DNA of 64,000 nucleotides, from assembly GCF_001456355.1 (NCBI RefSeq), contig NZ_CP010271.1:2542001-2606000 (forward strand). Reading direction: 5' to 3'. Positions 18,688 through 28,011 of this stretch are shown here, piece after piece. The notes beneath the pieces are model-generated. The model was not told the origin of the DNA. It saw only the letters and a list, made by a program, of their open reading frames with translations, and did no database searches. Origin of the DNA: Mycobacteroides saopaulense (GTDB lineage Bacteria; Actinomycetota; Actinomycetes; Mycobacteriales; Mycobacteriaceae). The stretch's first letter is position 1. Each line of letters opens with the position of its first letter. Both the position numbers and the translations under genes were made by a program.

Positions 18688-20113
18688 TACCGCTCAGGCG
18701 TCGCCCCAGCAGATACATGAGGGCGGCGCCCAACAGTGCCCCCACCGGCCAGGAGAGGGCCGTCACGCTCTGCGCCCTCGGCAGCAGTGCGATGGCGACT
18801 GCCGCCGTCCCGGCGATGCCCAGCGAGATGAGTGCCGCTGGGTTGAACCCGCGGGTGTAGTGGTACGCGCCGGTGGCAGATTCCGAGTACAGGTCGGCGG
18901 TGTCCGTGTGCTGACGCCGCAGCAGGTAGTAGTCCACGATCAGGATGCCGAACACCGGCCCCATCAGTGCACCAACCCCGCCGAGGAAGTACACGATGGC
19001 CGCCTCGTTGCCCCAGATCTTCCAGGGCAGCACCGCGACCGAGAGTACCGCGGTGATGATGCCGCCGGTTCGGAAAGAGATGTACTTCGGTGCGACGTTG
19101 GAAATGTCGTACGACGGCGACACGAAGTTGAGCACCACGTTGATGCCGACCGTCGCGATCGCGAAGAGCACCGCCGCGACGACCACGATCGCATCGGAGT
19201 CGACATCCGCGACGAGTTCCACCGGGTCCGTCATCGCGCTGCCGTACTTCTTCAGTGCGGCAAGCGAAATGACGATCGATATCACCACGAAGGCGGTTTC
19301 GTTGAGCGGTATGCCCAGGGCGTTGCCCCGCAGTATCGCCGCTCTACTCGGTGCGAAACGCGCGAAATCCGCATAGTTGACCAGAGGCCCCGCCATGAAG
19401 GCGACCATCAGGAAGGCCACGCCGACGAAGGCCAGCACCGTGGCGCCCGCCGACAACGGTGCTCCGGCACGGGCACCGAAGTCGATGCTCCAGTCCACGC
19501 TGTCCAGCATCCATATCGCCAGTGCGATCATCCCGATCCAGACCACCGGGCCCGCCACGTCCGATGCCCTGCGCACGACCTCCATCCCGTAGTTGAGGAT
19601 CAGCAGCTGCACGGTCCACAGCGCCAGGAACGCCGCCCAACCCAGGGCGTGCAGTCCCAGGAATGTCGGTTCGGTCCAGGAGCGCAATCCCGGATCCAGT
19701 CGCAGGAGCAGGACGATGACCGCCGTGGAGGCCAGATAGGTCTGGATGCCGTACCAGAAGATGGCGACCAGCCCACGCAACAGCGCCGGGATATTGGCGC
19801 CGAAGACCCCAAAGGTGGCGCGCGCGAAGACCGGGAAGGGCACGCCCACCCGCTGACCGGCGATGCCGATCAGATTGCTTCCCGCCCAGAGCACCAACAC
19901 CCCCGTGAAGAGCGCCAGCATGGTCTGCCATCCCGTCAGCCCCAGCGCCAGCATCCCCACCGCGAACCCGTAGCTGCCCAGGCTGTGCGCCGACGTCATC
20001 CAGAGACAGAAAATGTCCCAGGTGCGCCAGGTGGCCTGTGCCGCGGTGGTGGGCGCCAGGTCTTCGTTGCTCAATCTGCCCGGCACCACCGCCGGGTCCA
20101 TCGCGTCTACCAC
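18665..20113 (-). CDS. NCS1-family nucleobase/hydantoin transporter
   Basis: 482-residue inner-membrane symporter with about 12 hydrophobic segments and the N-terminal NCS1 signature (LAPTTAAQATWRTWDIFCLWM, then GLTGWQTMLALFTGVLVLWAG and GVPFPVFARATFGVFGANIPALLRG, in outline). The family imports uracil, cytosine, allantoin or hydantoins with Na+ or H+. It is the last gene of a leftward operon with an LLM oxidoreductase, a hydantoinase and a beta-ureidopropionase, so the substrate is most likely hydantoin, uracil or a dihydropyrimidine. Confidence 0.92.
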   Translation of the reverse strand: MVDAMDPAVVPGRLSNEDLAPTTAAQATWRTWDIFCLWMTSAHSLGSYGFAVGMLALGLTGWQTMLALFTGVLVLWAGSNLIGIAGQRVGVPFPVFARATFGVFGANIPALLRGLVAIFWYGIQTYLASTAVIVLLLRLDPGLRSWTEPTFLGLHALGWAAFLALWTVQLLILNYGMEVVRRASDVAGPVVWIGMIALAIWMLDSVDWSIDFGARAGAPLSAGATVLAFVGVAFLMVAFMAGPLVNYADFARFAPSRAAILRGNALGIPLNETAFVVISIVISLAALKKYGSAMTDPVELVADVDSDAIVVVAAVLFAIATVGINVVLNFVSPSYDISNVAPKYISFRTGGIITAVLSVAVLPWKIWGNEAAIVYFLGGVGALMGPVFGILIVDYYLLRRQHTDTADLYSESATGAYHYTRGFNPAALISLGIAGTAAVAIALLPRAQSVTALSWPVGALLGAALMYLLGRRLSGTSRAELS

Positions 20114-20115
20114 CG

Positions 20116-21135
20116 CTAGCTGCTCTTCGCCGTGATGTGTTGCGACAAAGCGGGAATCACGGTTTCCCCGTATATCCGCAGCGTCTCTTCCTTGTTGTCG
20201 TGCTGCAGGTACCCCGCGAACTGATCCACGCCCAGTGCCCTGAGCTCGGAGAGTTTGGCGATGTGTTCATCGGCGGTACCCAGCACGCAAAATCGGTCTA
20301 CGACGTCATCACTGACGAATTCCGCGTGCGTGTTTCCCGCTCTGCCGTGCTGGTTGTAGTCGTATCCCTCACGCCCGGCGATGTAGTCGGTAAGAGACTG
20401 CGGTACTTGACCATTGGCGCCATAGCGGGCCACGATGTCGGCGACGTGGTTTCCCACCATGCCTCCGAACCACCGGCACTGACCGCGCATGTGCGCCCAG
20501 TCCGATCCCACGTACATGGGCGCCGCCACACAGATCCGTACCTCGGCGGGATCGCGCCTCGCGGCGACGGCGGCCTCGCGTACCGCGCCGATCATCCAGC
20601 GCGCGATATCCAGATCGGCAAGCTGCAGAATGAATCCGTCGGCGACCTCGCCGGCCAGCGCAAGGGCCTTGGGGCCGTACGCCGCCACCCACACCTCGAG
20701 CTCCGAACCCCGGCTCCAGGGGAATTGCATGGTGGCGCCGTGGTATTCGACGGGCCGCGAGTTCGCGAGTTCCCTGATGACGTGTATCGATTCACGCAGC
20801 GTGGCCAGGGTCGTCGGAGCCCCGCCCGTCACCCGAACCGCTGAGTCGCCGCGCCCGATGCCACAGATAGTGCGGTTGCCGTACATGTCGTTCAGGGTCG
20901 CGTACAGCGATGCGGTGACCGTCCAGTCTCGCGTGGCCGGATTGGTCACCATCGGCCCCACGACAATACGTCTGGTTTCATGCAGGATCTGGCTGTAGAG
21001 CACGTACGGCTCCTGCCAGAGCAGATGCGAGTCGAACGTCCACAGATGGCTGAAGCCATGGGCCTCGGCGAGTTTGGCGAGCTGCACGGTTCGCACCGCG
21101 GGTGGATCACATTGCAGGACAACTCCGAAGTCCAT
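20116..21135 (-). CDS. LLM-class flavin/F420-dependent oxidoreductase linked to hydantoin/pyrimidine catabolism
   Basis: 339-residue luciferase-like (TIM-barrel) oxidoreductase. The start at 21135 (MDFGVVLQCDPPAVRTVQLAKLAE) is the conserved N-terminus; the longer frame upstream adds 55 Arg-rich residues. Motifs: HLWTFDSHLLWQEPYVLYSQI, NPATRDWTVTASLYATLNDMYG and the AYGPKALALAGEVADGFILQ block. Relatives use FMN or F420; mycobacteria make F420, so F420 is plausible. Two bases upstream of the transporter and 26 downstream of the hydantoinase, so clearly one operon. It may oxidise or reduce a ring substrate before hydrolysis, taking the place of a classical dihydropyrimidine dehydrogenase, which is not seen here. 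Confidence 0.85.
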   Translation of the reverse strand: MDFGVVLQCDPPAVRTVQLAKLAEAHGFSHLWTFDSHLLWQEPYVLYSQILHETRRIVVGPMVTNPATRDWTVTASLYATLNDMYGNRTICGIGRGDSAVRVTGGAPTTLATLRESIHVIRELANSRPVEYHGATMQFPWSRGSELEVWVAAYGPKALALAGEVADGFILQLADLDIARWMIGAVREAAVAARRDPAEVRICVAAPMYVGSDWAHMRGQCRWFGGMVGNHVADIVARYGANGQVPQSLTDYIAGREGYDYNQHGRAGNTHAEFVSDDVVDRFCVLGTADEHIAKLSELRALGVDQFAGYLQHDNKEETLRIYGETVIPALSQHITAKSS

Positions 21136-21161
21136 GGCGAGGCCCTCTCTATCAACCAGGC

Positions 21162-22583
21162 TCAGATGAGGTACTGACACAGGTCGCGGCGCAGGAACGC
21201 TCCGTCCCCCTTGCTGCCAAGGTATTCGTCGCCGTCGACGATCACCTTTCCGCGGGAGAGCACGGTGTCGACATGCCCGTCGATCTCGTACCCTTCCCAC
21301 GCCGAGTGGTCCATGTTCATGTGGTGGGTCTTGCCCAACCCGATCGAGGTGTGCCCGTTGGGGTCATAGACCACGAGGTCCGCGTCGGCGCCCGGGGCAA
21401 TCACGCCCTTGCGCCCGTAGAGTCCGAACATCCGGGCCGGCGTCGTCGAGGTGATCTCGACCCACCGCTCCACGGTGATTCGGCCATTCACGACGCCCTG
21501 ATACAGCAGGTCCATCCGATGTTCGATCGATCCTATCCCGTTGGGAATCTTGGAGAAATCGCCGATGCCGATGTCCTTCTGGCCCTTCATGCAGAACGGG
21601 CAATGGTCGGTCGATACCATCTGGATGTCATTGGTGCGCAACGCACGCCACATTTCGTCTTGGTGGTGTTCGTGTTTGGAGCGCAGCGGCGTCGAACAAA
21701 CCCACTTGGCGCCCTCGAACCCAGGGGCGCCCAAGTTGTCCTCGAGTGACAGATACAGGTACTGCGGACACGTCTCTCCGTACACGTTCTGGCCCGCATC
21801 ACGCGCGGCCGCCAATTGGGCTACGGCCTGTTTCGCCGAAACATGCACCACGTACAGCGGTGCACCCGTCAGATTGGACAGCATGATGGCACGGTGCGTG
21901 GCCTCCTCCTCCAGCTGCCAGGCCCGCGCAATTCCGTGGTAGTACGGTTCGGTTTTGCCCGCGGCGAGCAGCTGGGCCACCAAAACATCTATGGCAGGGC
22001 CATTCTCGGCGTGCATCATCGTCATCAGCCCGGTATCGGCGCCCACCTGCATGGCACGCAGGATCTGCGCGTCATCACTGTAGAAGACCCCCGGGTACGC
22101 CATGAACATCTTGTAACTGGTGATGCCCTCGTCGGCGAGTTGGCGCAGTGCCGTCAGCGAGGCGTCGTTGACGTCTCCGACAATCTGATGGAACGAGTAA
22201 TCCACCGCGCACTGGCCGGCCGCCATCTCGTGCCATGCCTGCAGCGAATCCTGCAGCCGCTCACCGAACTTCTGCACCGCGAAGTCGATGATGGTGGTCG
22301 TGCCACCCCAGGCCGCCGCCCGTGTCCCGGTCTCGAAGTCATCGGATGCTGTGGTACCGCCAAAGGGCATGGACATGTGGGTATGTGCGTCGATGCCACC
22401 CGGGATGACGTACCGGCCACCCGCTTCGATCACCCGGTCGACGGTTTTGGCCAGGTCCACCCCGAGCACGGTGCTGCCGGGCAGCAGGACGGCGGCGATC
22501 TTCTCCCCGTCGACCAGGACGTCCGCGGCTCCACGTCCTGTCGCCGACACCACAGTGCCGCCCCGGATCAATGTCGTTGCCAT
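21162..22583 (-). CDS. Dihydropyrimidinase / D-hydantoinase
   Basis: 473-residue zinc amidohydrolase opening dihydropyrimidine or hydantoin rings to N-carbamoyl amino acids. ATG 22583 is chosen because AGGAGG lies five bases upstream (an in-frame GTG sits just before it). Binuclear metal motif GGIDAHTHMSMPFGG, the carboxylated lysine in ITSYKMFMAYPG, further ligand histidines in MMHAENG and VVHVSAKQA, and the catalytic-type aspartate in MVSTDHCPFC are all present. Length and motifs fit hydantoinase/dihydropyrimidinase rather than allantoinase. Its product is the substrate of the neighbouring beta-ureidopropionase. Confidence 0.95.
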   Translation of the reverse strand: MATTLIRGGTVVSATGRGAADVLVDGEKIAAVLLPGSTVLGVDLAKTVDRVIEAGGRYVIPGGIDAHTHMSMPFGGTTASDDFETGTRAAAWGGTTTIIDFAVQKFGERLQDSLQAWHEMAAGQCAVDYSFHQIVGDVNDASLTALRQLADEGITSYKMFMAYPGVFYSDDAQILRAMQVGADTGLMTMMHAENGPAIDVLVAQLLAAGKTEPYYHGIARAWQLEEEATHRAIMLSNLTGAPLYVVHVSAKQAVAQLAAARDAGQNVYGETCPQYLYLSLEDNLGAPGFEGAKWVCSTPLRSKHEHHQDEMWRALRTNDIQMVSTDHCPFCMKGQKDIGIGDFSKIPNGIGSIEHRMDLLYQGVVNGRITVERWVEITSTTPARMFGLYGRKGVIAPGADADLVVYDPNGHTSIGLGKTHHMNMDHSAWEGYEIDGHVDTVLSRGKVIVDGDEYLGSKGDGAFLRRDLCQYLI

Positions 22584-22592
22584 CACGGCCTC

Positions 22593-23441
22593 CTACGGCG
22601 CGGCGATCGGGCCGTAGGTATCGGGCCTGCGGTCCCGGTAGAACTGCCAGTCATCCCGCACCTCGCGGACCAGGGACAGATCCAGGTCCCGTATCACTAT
22701 CTCTTCACCACTCTCGGAAGCGATTTCGCCGACATAGTTGCCGCGCGGATCCACGAAGTAGGAACTGCCGTAGAAGGTGACTGCCTGGTCTCCGAACTCG
22801 CCACTTTCGGTGCCGATCCGGTTGTTGGCCCCGACGAAGTACTGATTGGCCGCCGCGGCGGCGGGCTGTTCGATTTCCCAAAGCCGGTTGGACAAACCGG
22901 GTTTGGTGGCCGATGGATTGAAGACCAGTTCCGCTCCCCCGAGTCCGTAGTTGCGCCAGCCCTCGGGGAAATGCCGGTCGTAACAGATGTAGACACCGAT
23001 CCTGCCGACCGCGGTATCGAAGACCGGATACCCGAGATTGCCCGGCCGGAAGTAGAACTTCTCCCAGAACCGGTCGAGATGAGGAATGTGATGCTTGCGG
23101 TACTTGCCCAGGTAGGTGCCGTCGGCGTCGACGACCGCGGCGGTGTTGTAGAGAACGCCCGGCTGCTCCTCCTCGTACACCGGCAACACCATGACCATGC
23201 GGTGTTCCCTGGCGAGCGCCGCGAATCGTTCGGTAACCGGCCCGGGTACGGACTCGGCGTAGTCGTAGTACTTCTTGTCCTGCACGATGCCGAAATACGG
23301 GCCGTAGAACAGCTCTTGGAAGCAGATCACCTGGGCGCCCAGCGACGCAGCCTCGACGACAAAGCGCTCGTGTTTGGCGAGCATCGATTCCTTGTCGCCA
23401 GTCCAAGTCGCTTGCGTCAGTGCGGCTCTGATCACCGTCAT
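22593..23441 (-). CDS. Beta-ureidopropionase / N-carbamoyl amidohydrolase (nitrilase superfamily)
   Basis: 282-residue carbon-nitrogen hydrolase. The Glu-Lys-Cys triad is visible as QELFYGPYF (Glu), KYRKHHIPH (Lys) and YICYDRHFPEGWR (Cys). It hydrolyses N-carbamoyl amino acids, for example N-carbamoyl-beta-alanine, to the amino acid, ammonia and CO2, completing reductive pyrimidine or hydantoin breakdown. It is the first gene of the catabolic operon: ATG 23441 lies just behind a 20-bp palindrome at 23455-23474, and ten bases separate it from the hydantoinase. Confidence 0.93.
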   Translation of the reverse strand: MTVIRAALTQATWTGDKESMLAKHERFVVEAASLGAQVICFQELFYGPYFGIVQDKKYYDYAESVPGPVTERFAALAREHRMVMVLPVYEEEQPGVLYNTAAVVDADGTYLGKYRKHHIPHLDRFWEKFYFRPGNLGYPVFDTAVGRIGVYICYDRHFPEGWRNYGLGGAELVFNPSATKPGLSNRLWEIEQPAAAAANQYFVGANNRIGTESGEFGDQAVTFYGSSYFVDPRGNYVGEIASESGEEIVIRDLDLSLVREVRDDWQFYRDRRPDTYGPIAAP

Positions 23442-23454
23442 TGACTGACCCTAT

Positions 23455-23508
23455 GCGCACTGCGCCCAGTGCGCGCGCCAATCGGTACAACCGTCGATCG
23501 GTAACCGA
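23455..23508. promoter_or_regulatory. Palindrome cluster upstream of the hydantoin/pyrimidine catabolic operon
   Basis: Three inverted repeats lie in the 171-base divergent gap. At 23455-23474 is a perfect GCGCACTG-N4-CAGTGCGC, 14 bases from the beta-ureidopropionase ATG. At 23483-23493 is CGGT-N3-ACCG, and at 23498-23508 TCGGT-A-ACCGA. The first could be a leader hairpin or an operator; the last two look like paired half-sites of one regulator controlling the catabolic operon and possibly the divergent reductase gene. No regulator gene is adjacent. Confidence 0.5.
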
Positions 23509-23612
23509 ACGGCCGGGCACTCGTTGGACAGTGCCGATGGGCGTGGTAGAACACGTTACAGTTTTGCGGTTCGCATCAGGGCGACGCCGCTCGCTCACCC
23601 TAGGAACACGCC

Positions 23613-24404
23613 ATGCATTGGTACACCGGCAACACCGTTTACGACACCGTGCTGACGGCAGCCTTCGGGTTCGCGGCATTCGTGGTCATCGGCGGCCTCT
23701 TCGCGCAAAGCTCGTATGGGCGCTTCTCGACGACGAAACTCGGACTCAATCTGAATCCGAAGCTCGGTTGGTGGCTCATGGAGATTCCGGCCACCGTGGT
23801 GTTTCTCGTCTGCTACCTGACCGGGCCCGCCCGGTTCGAGCCGACATCACTGGTGCTCACCGGGATCTGGCTGCTGCACTACGCCAACCGCGGCTGGTTC
23901 TTCCCACTGGCCATCCGCCAGGTACCCGGCAAGCGCAGTACCTTCAACGTCTCGGTCGTGGTCATGGGCATGCTCGTGACATCGATGCACGGGTACCTCA
24001 ACGGCACCCTTTTCAGCCACGACTTCTTCGGGCAGTACACCAGCGCCTGGCTGCGTGATCCGCGATTCCTGCTGGGCCTCGCGGTCTACCTGTGTGGATT
24101 CGCGCTGCTCCTCAGCTCCGAGTCGATCGTGCGCAATCTGCGTGACAAGAACAGCCCCGGCGAAGCCGAATACCGCATCCCGTTCGGCGGCGGATTCCGC
24201 TTTGTCACCAGCCCGGCGTACCTCGGCGAACTGATCGCCTGGTCCGGTTTCGCCCTGCTCACCTGGGCGCTGCCCGGCGTCGTCATCCTGCTGATCACCG
24301 CGGGCAACCTGATCCCCCGCGCGCTGGCCACCCATCGCTGGTACCGGAAGAAGTTCACCGACTACCCGACCGACCGGAAGGCGTTGATCCCCGGCATCCT
24401 CTGA
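23613..24404 (+). CDS. 3-oxo-5-alpha-steroid 4-dehydrogenase-like membrane reductase
   Basis: 263-residue integral membrane protein with about six hydrophobic segments, of the steroid 5-alpha-reductase family (NADPH-dependent reduction of enone double bonds in steroids or polyprenols). The C-terminal cofactor-binding half is well conserved: RIPFGGGFRFVTSPAYLGE, IAWSGFALLTW and RALATHRWYRKKFTDYP. LLHYANRGWFFPL in the N-terminal half also matches the family. It may act on sterol catabolites or other isoprenoids; no steroid-catabolic genes surround it. Followed by a strong shared terminator. Confidence 0.88.
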   Translation: MHWYTGNTVYDTVLTAAFGFAAFVVIGGLFAQSSYGRFSTTKLGLNLNPKLGWWLMEIPATVVFLVCYLTGPARFEPTSLVLTGIWLLHYANRGWFFPLAIRQVPGKRSTFNVSVVVMGMLVTSMHGYLNGTLFSHDFFGQYTSAWLRDPRFLLGLAVYLCGFALLLSSESIVRNLRDKNSPGEAEYRIPFGGGFRFVTSPAYLGELIAWSGFALLTWALPGVVILLITAGNLIPRALATHRWYRKKFTDYPTDRKALIPGIL

Positions 24405-24412
24405 GCGCGAAG

Positions 24413-24458
24413 AGACACAAAAGCCCCGAACACTCGGCGTGTCGGGGCTTTTGTGTCT
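24413..24458. terminator. Bidirectional intrinsic terminator between the steroid reductase gene and metK
   Basis: Perfect 17-bp inverted repeat, AGACACAAAAGCCCCGA (24413-24429) pairing with 24442-24458, around a 12-base loop in which CAC/GTG can pair further. The A-run on one arm becomes a T-run after the GC stem on either strand, so it can end transcription of the rightward reductase gene and of the leftward metK gene. It sits exactly in the convergent gap. Confidence 0.9.
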
Positions 24459-24474
24459 GTTCGGCAGAAAGGGA

Positions 24475-25677
24475 CTAGATCGCGGCCTTGAGCGCGTCGA
24501 CCCGATCGGTCCGCTCCCACGGCAGATCGATATCGGTGCGACCGAAGTGACCGTATGCGGCGGTCTGCGCGTAGATCGGCCGCAGCAGATCCAGATCGCG
24601 GATGATCGCGCCTGGGCGTAGGTCGAACACTTCGTTGATGGCTTTCTCGATCTTGGCCTGGTCGACCTTGTTGGTACCGAAGGTGTCGATGAACAGACCG
24701 ACCGGAGCGGCCTTGCCGATCGCGTAGGCGACCTGAACCTCTACCCGGTCCGCCAGCTCGGCGGCCACCACGTTCTTGGCCACCCAACGCATCGCGTATG
24801 CGGCCGAGCGGTCCACCTTTGACGGATCCTTGCCGGAGAACGCACCGCCACCATGGCGGGCCCAGCCGCCGTAGGTGTCGACGATGATCTTGCGTCCGGT
24901 CAGGCCGGCGTCGCCCATCGGTCCACCCAGCACGAACTTGCCGGTCGGGTTCACCAGCAGGCGGTAGTCGGAGATGTCCAGCGAGTCCTGACCCAACTCG
25001 TCGAGGACGGTGTTGACGACCTTCTCGCGGATGTCCGGGGTCAGCAGGTTGTCCAGGTCGATATCGGCGGCGTGCTGGGTGGAGAGCACCACGGTGTCCA
25101 GCCGCACGGCCTTGTAGCCGTCGTACTCGATGGTGACCTGGGTCTTGCCGTCGGGGCGCAGGTACGGCAGCAAGCCGTCCTTACGCACCTCGGTCAGCCG
25201 GCGTGCCAGGCGGTGTGCCAGCGCGATGGGCAGCGGCATCAGCTCGGGAGTGTCGTTGATGGCGTACCCGAACATCAGCCCCTGGTCACCGGCACCCTGA
25301 GAGTCCAGCGGGTCGGCCGCACCTTCGACGCGGGCCTCGTGTGCGGTGTCGACACCTTGGGCGATATCGGGTGACTGCGCGCCGATGGCGATGTTCACAC
25401 CGCAGGAGTGGCCGTCAAAGCCCTTCGAGGATGAGTCGTAGCCGATCTCCAGGACCCGATCGCGGACGATCTTGGGGATGTCGGCGTATGCGGAGGTGGT
25501 GACCTCTCCGGCCACGTGAACCTGACCGGTGGTCACCAGGGTCTCCACCGCGACCCGGGACCTGGGGTCCTGTTCGAGCAGGGCGTCGAGGATCGAGTCG
25601 CTGATGGCATCACAGATCTTGTCCGGGTGCCCCTCGGTCACCGATTCACTGGTGAAAAGCCGTCCCGCTGAGCTCAC
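24475..25677 (-). CDS. metK: S-adenosylmethionine synthetase
   Basis: Forms SAM from methionine and ATP; cytoplasmic tetramer. It is 400 residues with signature [20 protein letters not shown] near the N-terminus, [12 protein letters not shown] (about residues 128-139) and the glycine-rich phosphate loop [19 protein letters not shown] (about 280-298). A GGGG-type ribosome-binding site precedes the ATG. It is a single gene between coaBC and the terminator, in the same order as M. tuberculosis dfp-metK. Confidence 0.98.
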   Translation of the reverse strand: MSSAGRLFTSESVTEGHPDKICDAISDSILDALLEQDPRSRVAVETLVTTGQVHVAGEVTTSAYADIPKIVRDRVLEIGYDSSSKGFDGHSCGVNIAIGAQSPDIAQGVDTAHEARVEGAADPLDSQGAGDQGLMFGYAINDTPELMPLPIALAHRLARRLTEVRKDGLLPYLRPDGKTQVTIEYDGYKAVRLDTVVLSTQHAADIDLDNLLTPDIREKVVNTVLDELGQDSLDISDYRLLVNPTGKFVLGGPMGDAGLTGRKIIVDTYGGWARHGGGAFSGKDPSKVDRSAAYAMRWVAKNVVAAELADRVEVQVAYAIGKAAPVGLFIDTFGTNKVDQAKIEKAINEVFDLRPGAIIRDLDLLRPIYAQTAAYGHFGRTDIDLPWERTDRVDALKAAI

Positions 25678-25751
25678 AGCGCAGCCCCTTTCAGATCGTT
25701 ACGTGTCCTAATCATTATGGCCGACGAGCCCATGCTCGCGCCATGTCAGCT

Positions 25752-26993
25752 TTACTGACAAAGTCCGACAACGGCATCCACAATACGGCTTGCCATCAGA
25801 ACCTTGGTGCCGTGCTCCAAGACAACTTCGGCGACCTCGCCATCGCCCTGGGCCGAAAGCAACCAACCATCGTTGCTGTCCACCTCGAAGGCGCGTCCCT
25901 CGCCAACAGCGTTGACCACCAACAGATCACAGCCTTTGCGCTTCAACTTGGCGCGGGCATGGAAGAGCACATCGCCATTCGCGTCACCGGTTTCGGCGGC
26001 AAATCCGACGATGGCGCGCATCTTCGGCAGCTGCCCGTCAGCGCGCGCGCGAACCACTCCGGCCAGCACATCGGCATTGCGCAGCAATTCGATGGGCGCA
26101 TCGCCGTCGGCGTTCTGGCTTTTTTTGATCTTGTTGGTCGCAACGTGGGCGGGGCGGAAATCGGCCACCGCAGCGGCCATGATCAGCGCCTCTGCCTCGG
26201 GAGCGTGTTTGGTGACCGCGTCCTGCAGTTGTGCCGCGGAGCTGATGTGCACCACGTCGACCCCGGCCGGGTCGGGCAGCCCGACGGTGTGCCCCGCGAT
26301 GAGGGTCACCTCTGCGCCACGCTGAGCGGCGACCCGGGCTATCGCGTATCCCTGCTTGCCCGAGCTGCGGTTTCCGATGAAGCGCACGGGATCCAGCGGC
26401 TCGCGGGTGCCGCCCGCGGTGACCAGGACGCGCACCCCTGCCAGATCGTGCGGCAAGGCGTCGGCGCGGGCCAGTAGTAGTTGCGCCAGGGTGGTGATCT
26501 CTTCGGCTTCGGGAAGGCGACCGGGACCGGTGTCGGCACCGGTAAGCCGCCCGGAGGCCGGTTCCAGCACCACGGCGCCGCGGTCGCGCAGCGTCGCGAC
26601 GTTGTGCTGCGTTGCGGCGTGCAGCCACATCTCGGTGTGCATTGCGGGGGCGAAGAGCACTGGACAACGCGCGGTCAGCAGCGTCGCGGTCAGCAGGTCG
26701 TCCGCGCGACCGCTGGCAGCACGGGCCAGCAGATCCGCGGTGGCAGGGGCAACCACGACCAGGTCGGCATCCTGGCCCAGCCGCACATGCGGCACCTCGG
26801 GAACATCCTCGAACACCCCGGTGCGGGCCGGCTCACCCGAGAGCGCCTCGAAGGTGGCGGCACCGACGAACTGCAGAGCGGACTCGGTGGGAATGACCCG
26901 GACGCTGTGCCCGGCCTCGGTGAGCTGGCGCACCACAGTACAGGCCTTGTAGGCGGCGATTCCCCCGCCCACTCCGACGATGATCCGCGACAC
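25752..26993 (-). CDS. coaBC: CoaBC: phosphopantothenoylcysteine decarboxylase / phosphopantothenate-cysteine ligase
   Basis: Bifunctional enzyme of coenzyme A synthesis; CoA is also the source of the 4'-phosphopantetheine arm of every ACP. It is 413 residues. The N-terminal FMN-dependent decarboxylase has GGIAAYKACTVVRQL, the APAMHTEMW active-site region and RPLTG-like ASGRLTGAD. The C-terminal ligase begins about residue 185 (VRVLVTAGGTREPLDPVRFIGNRSSGKQG in outline). GTG start at 26993. It lies downstream of rpoZ, separated by a copy of a 23-bp dispersed repeat. Confidence 0.96.
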   Translation of the reverse strand: MSRIIVGVGGGIAAYKACTVVRQLTEAGHSVRVIPTESALQFVGAATFEALSGEPARTGVFEDVPEVPHVRLGQDADLVVVAPATADLLARAASGRADDLLTATLLTARCPVLFAPAMHTEMWLHAATQHNVATLRDRGAVVLEPASGRLTGADTGPGRLPEAEEITTLAQLLLARADALPHDLAGVRVLVTAGGTREPLDPVRFIGNRSSGKQGYAIARVAAQRGAEVTLIAGHTVGLPDPAGVDVVHISSAAQLQDAVTKHAPEAEALIMAAAVADFRPAHVATNKIKKSQNADGDAPIELLRNADVLAGVVRARADGQLPKMRAIVGFAAETGDANGDVLFHARAKLKRKGCDLLVVNAVGEGRAFEVDSNDGWLLSAQGDGEVAEVVLEHGTKVLMASRIVDAVVGLCQ

Positions 26994-27015
26994 AGCCCGG
27001 ACCTCAGGCCCGATG

Positions 27016-27038
27016 CTCTTCGCGCGAGCCGCTCATCG
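27016..27038. repeat. Dispersed 23-bp repeat, copy 1 (rpoZ-coaBC gap)
   Basis: CTCTTCGCGCGAG followed by CCGCTCATCG on the plus strand. It contains a short GCTC...GAGC inverted repeat. Three further copies with the same orientation lie at 31017, 36005 and 59617, all at junctions of leftward genes; see findings. It differs by one base from the 36005 copy. Confidence 0.7.
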
Positions 27039-27044
27039 CAGCTT

Positions 27045-27353
27045 CTACTCGCCTTCGGTGTGCTCGAGCAGGTCGCCGTGGATCTCGCGCAGCGCGATCG
27101 ACAGCGGCTTCTCCTGCAGACCCGGCTCGACGAGCGGACCCACGTATTCGAGGATGCCGTCACCCAACTGGTTGTAGTAGTCGTTGATCTGGCGGGCACG
27201 CTTGGCCGCGTAGATCACCAGGGCGTACTTGCTCGACGCACGCGCCAGCAGCTCATCGATCGGCGGGTTGGTGATGCCCAGCGGCGTGTCGAGAGCGGCG
27301 TCGTAGCTGTCGGTGCCCGGTTCGACGATGACGTCGGTCTGGGAGGTGCTCAC
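27045..27353 (-). CDS. rpoZ: RNA polymerase omega subunit
   Basis: 102-residue assembly chaperone subunit of RNA polymerase that binds the beta-prime C-terminus. The mycobacterial-type N-terminal extension is followed by the conserved core [20 protein letters not shown] and [19 protein letters not shown] (in outline). The ATG is at 27353 after an AGGAGATTC ribosome-binding site. It lies between gmk and coaBC, as in all mycobacteria. Confidence 0.97.
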   Translation of the reverse strand: MSTSQTDVIVEPGTDSYDAALDTPLGITNPPIDELLARASSKYALVIYAAKRARQINDYYNQLGDGILEYVGPLVEPGLQEKPLSIALREIHGDLLEHTEGE

Positions 27354-27431
27354 TAAAGAATCTCCTGGATAGGTATATGGCGCTGAATATGGCTGGCGCG
27401 GTACTCGCGGTGCTGTGCCGGTTGCGGCCGG

Positions 27432-28001
27432 TCAACGTCCGGCCAATAACGATACCAACTGTGCGCAGGCATTATCCAACTGGTCGTTGACGACGACGAC
27501 ATCAAAGTCGGTTTGAGCCGCCATTTCCACCTCGGCGGTTTCCAATCGCCGGGCGATCACGGCCTCCGATTCGGTGCCACGACCGGTCAGCCGCTCCACC
27601 AGCGCCTCCCAACTCGGTGGCGCCAGGAAGACACTGAGGGCCTGCGGGAGCGCGGCCTTGATGGCCCGCGCGCCGGCCAGGTCGACCTCGATCAGAGTCG
27701 GCCTCCCCGCCTCCATGGCCTCGTGGACGGGCGCGGCAGGAGTTCCCGAGCGCTGCAGTCCGCCGTGGATATCGGCCCATTCCAGCAGTGCACCGGTGTC
27801 GATCAGCCGCTGGAACTCCTCGGCGGTGACGAAGTGATAGTCCACGCCGTCCACCTCACCGGGCCGTGGAGCCCTGGTGGTGGCGGAGACGCTGAAGAAG
27901 AGCCCGTCGACGTCATCGCGTAGCCGACGTACGACGGTGGATTTACCGACGGCTGAGGGGCCGGATAGGACTACTACCCGGCCCCTCGTCGAAGCTGTCA
28001 T
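27432..28001 (-). CDS. gmk: Guanylate kinase
   Basis: Phosphorylates GMP to GDP with ATP. It is 189 residues from ATG 28001 ([22 protein letters not shown]). The P-loop is GPSAVGKS, the GMP-binding region has [17 protein letters not shown] and the lid region lies around [17 protein letters not shown]. The frame stays open upstream to 28067, but those residues overlap mihF and are not family-like. Ten bases downstream of mihF. Confidence 0.96.
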   Translation of the reverse strand: MTASTRGRVVVLSGPSAVGKSTVVRRLRDDVDGLFFSVSATTRAPRPGEVDGVDYHFVTAEEFQRLIDTGALLEWADIHGGLQRSGTPAAPVHEAMEAGRPTLIEVDLAGARAIKAALPQALSVFLAPPSWEALVERLTGRGTESEAVIARRLETAEVEMAAQTDFDVVVVNDQLDNACAQLVSLLAGR

Positions 28002-28011
28002 CTGGAGAAGA

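Noticed and set aside
21816..23444. 542-codon plus-strand open frame
   Set aside because: Antisense to the hydantoinase and beta-ureidopropionase genes, whose catalytic motifs are intact on the other strand.
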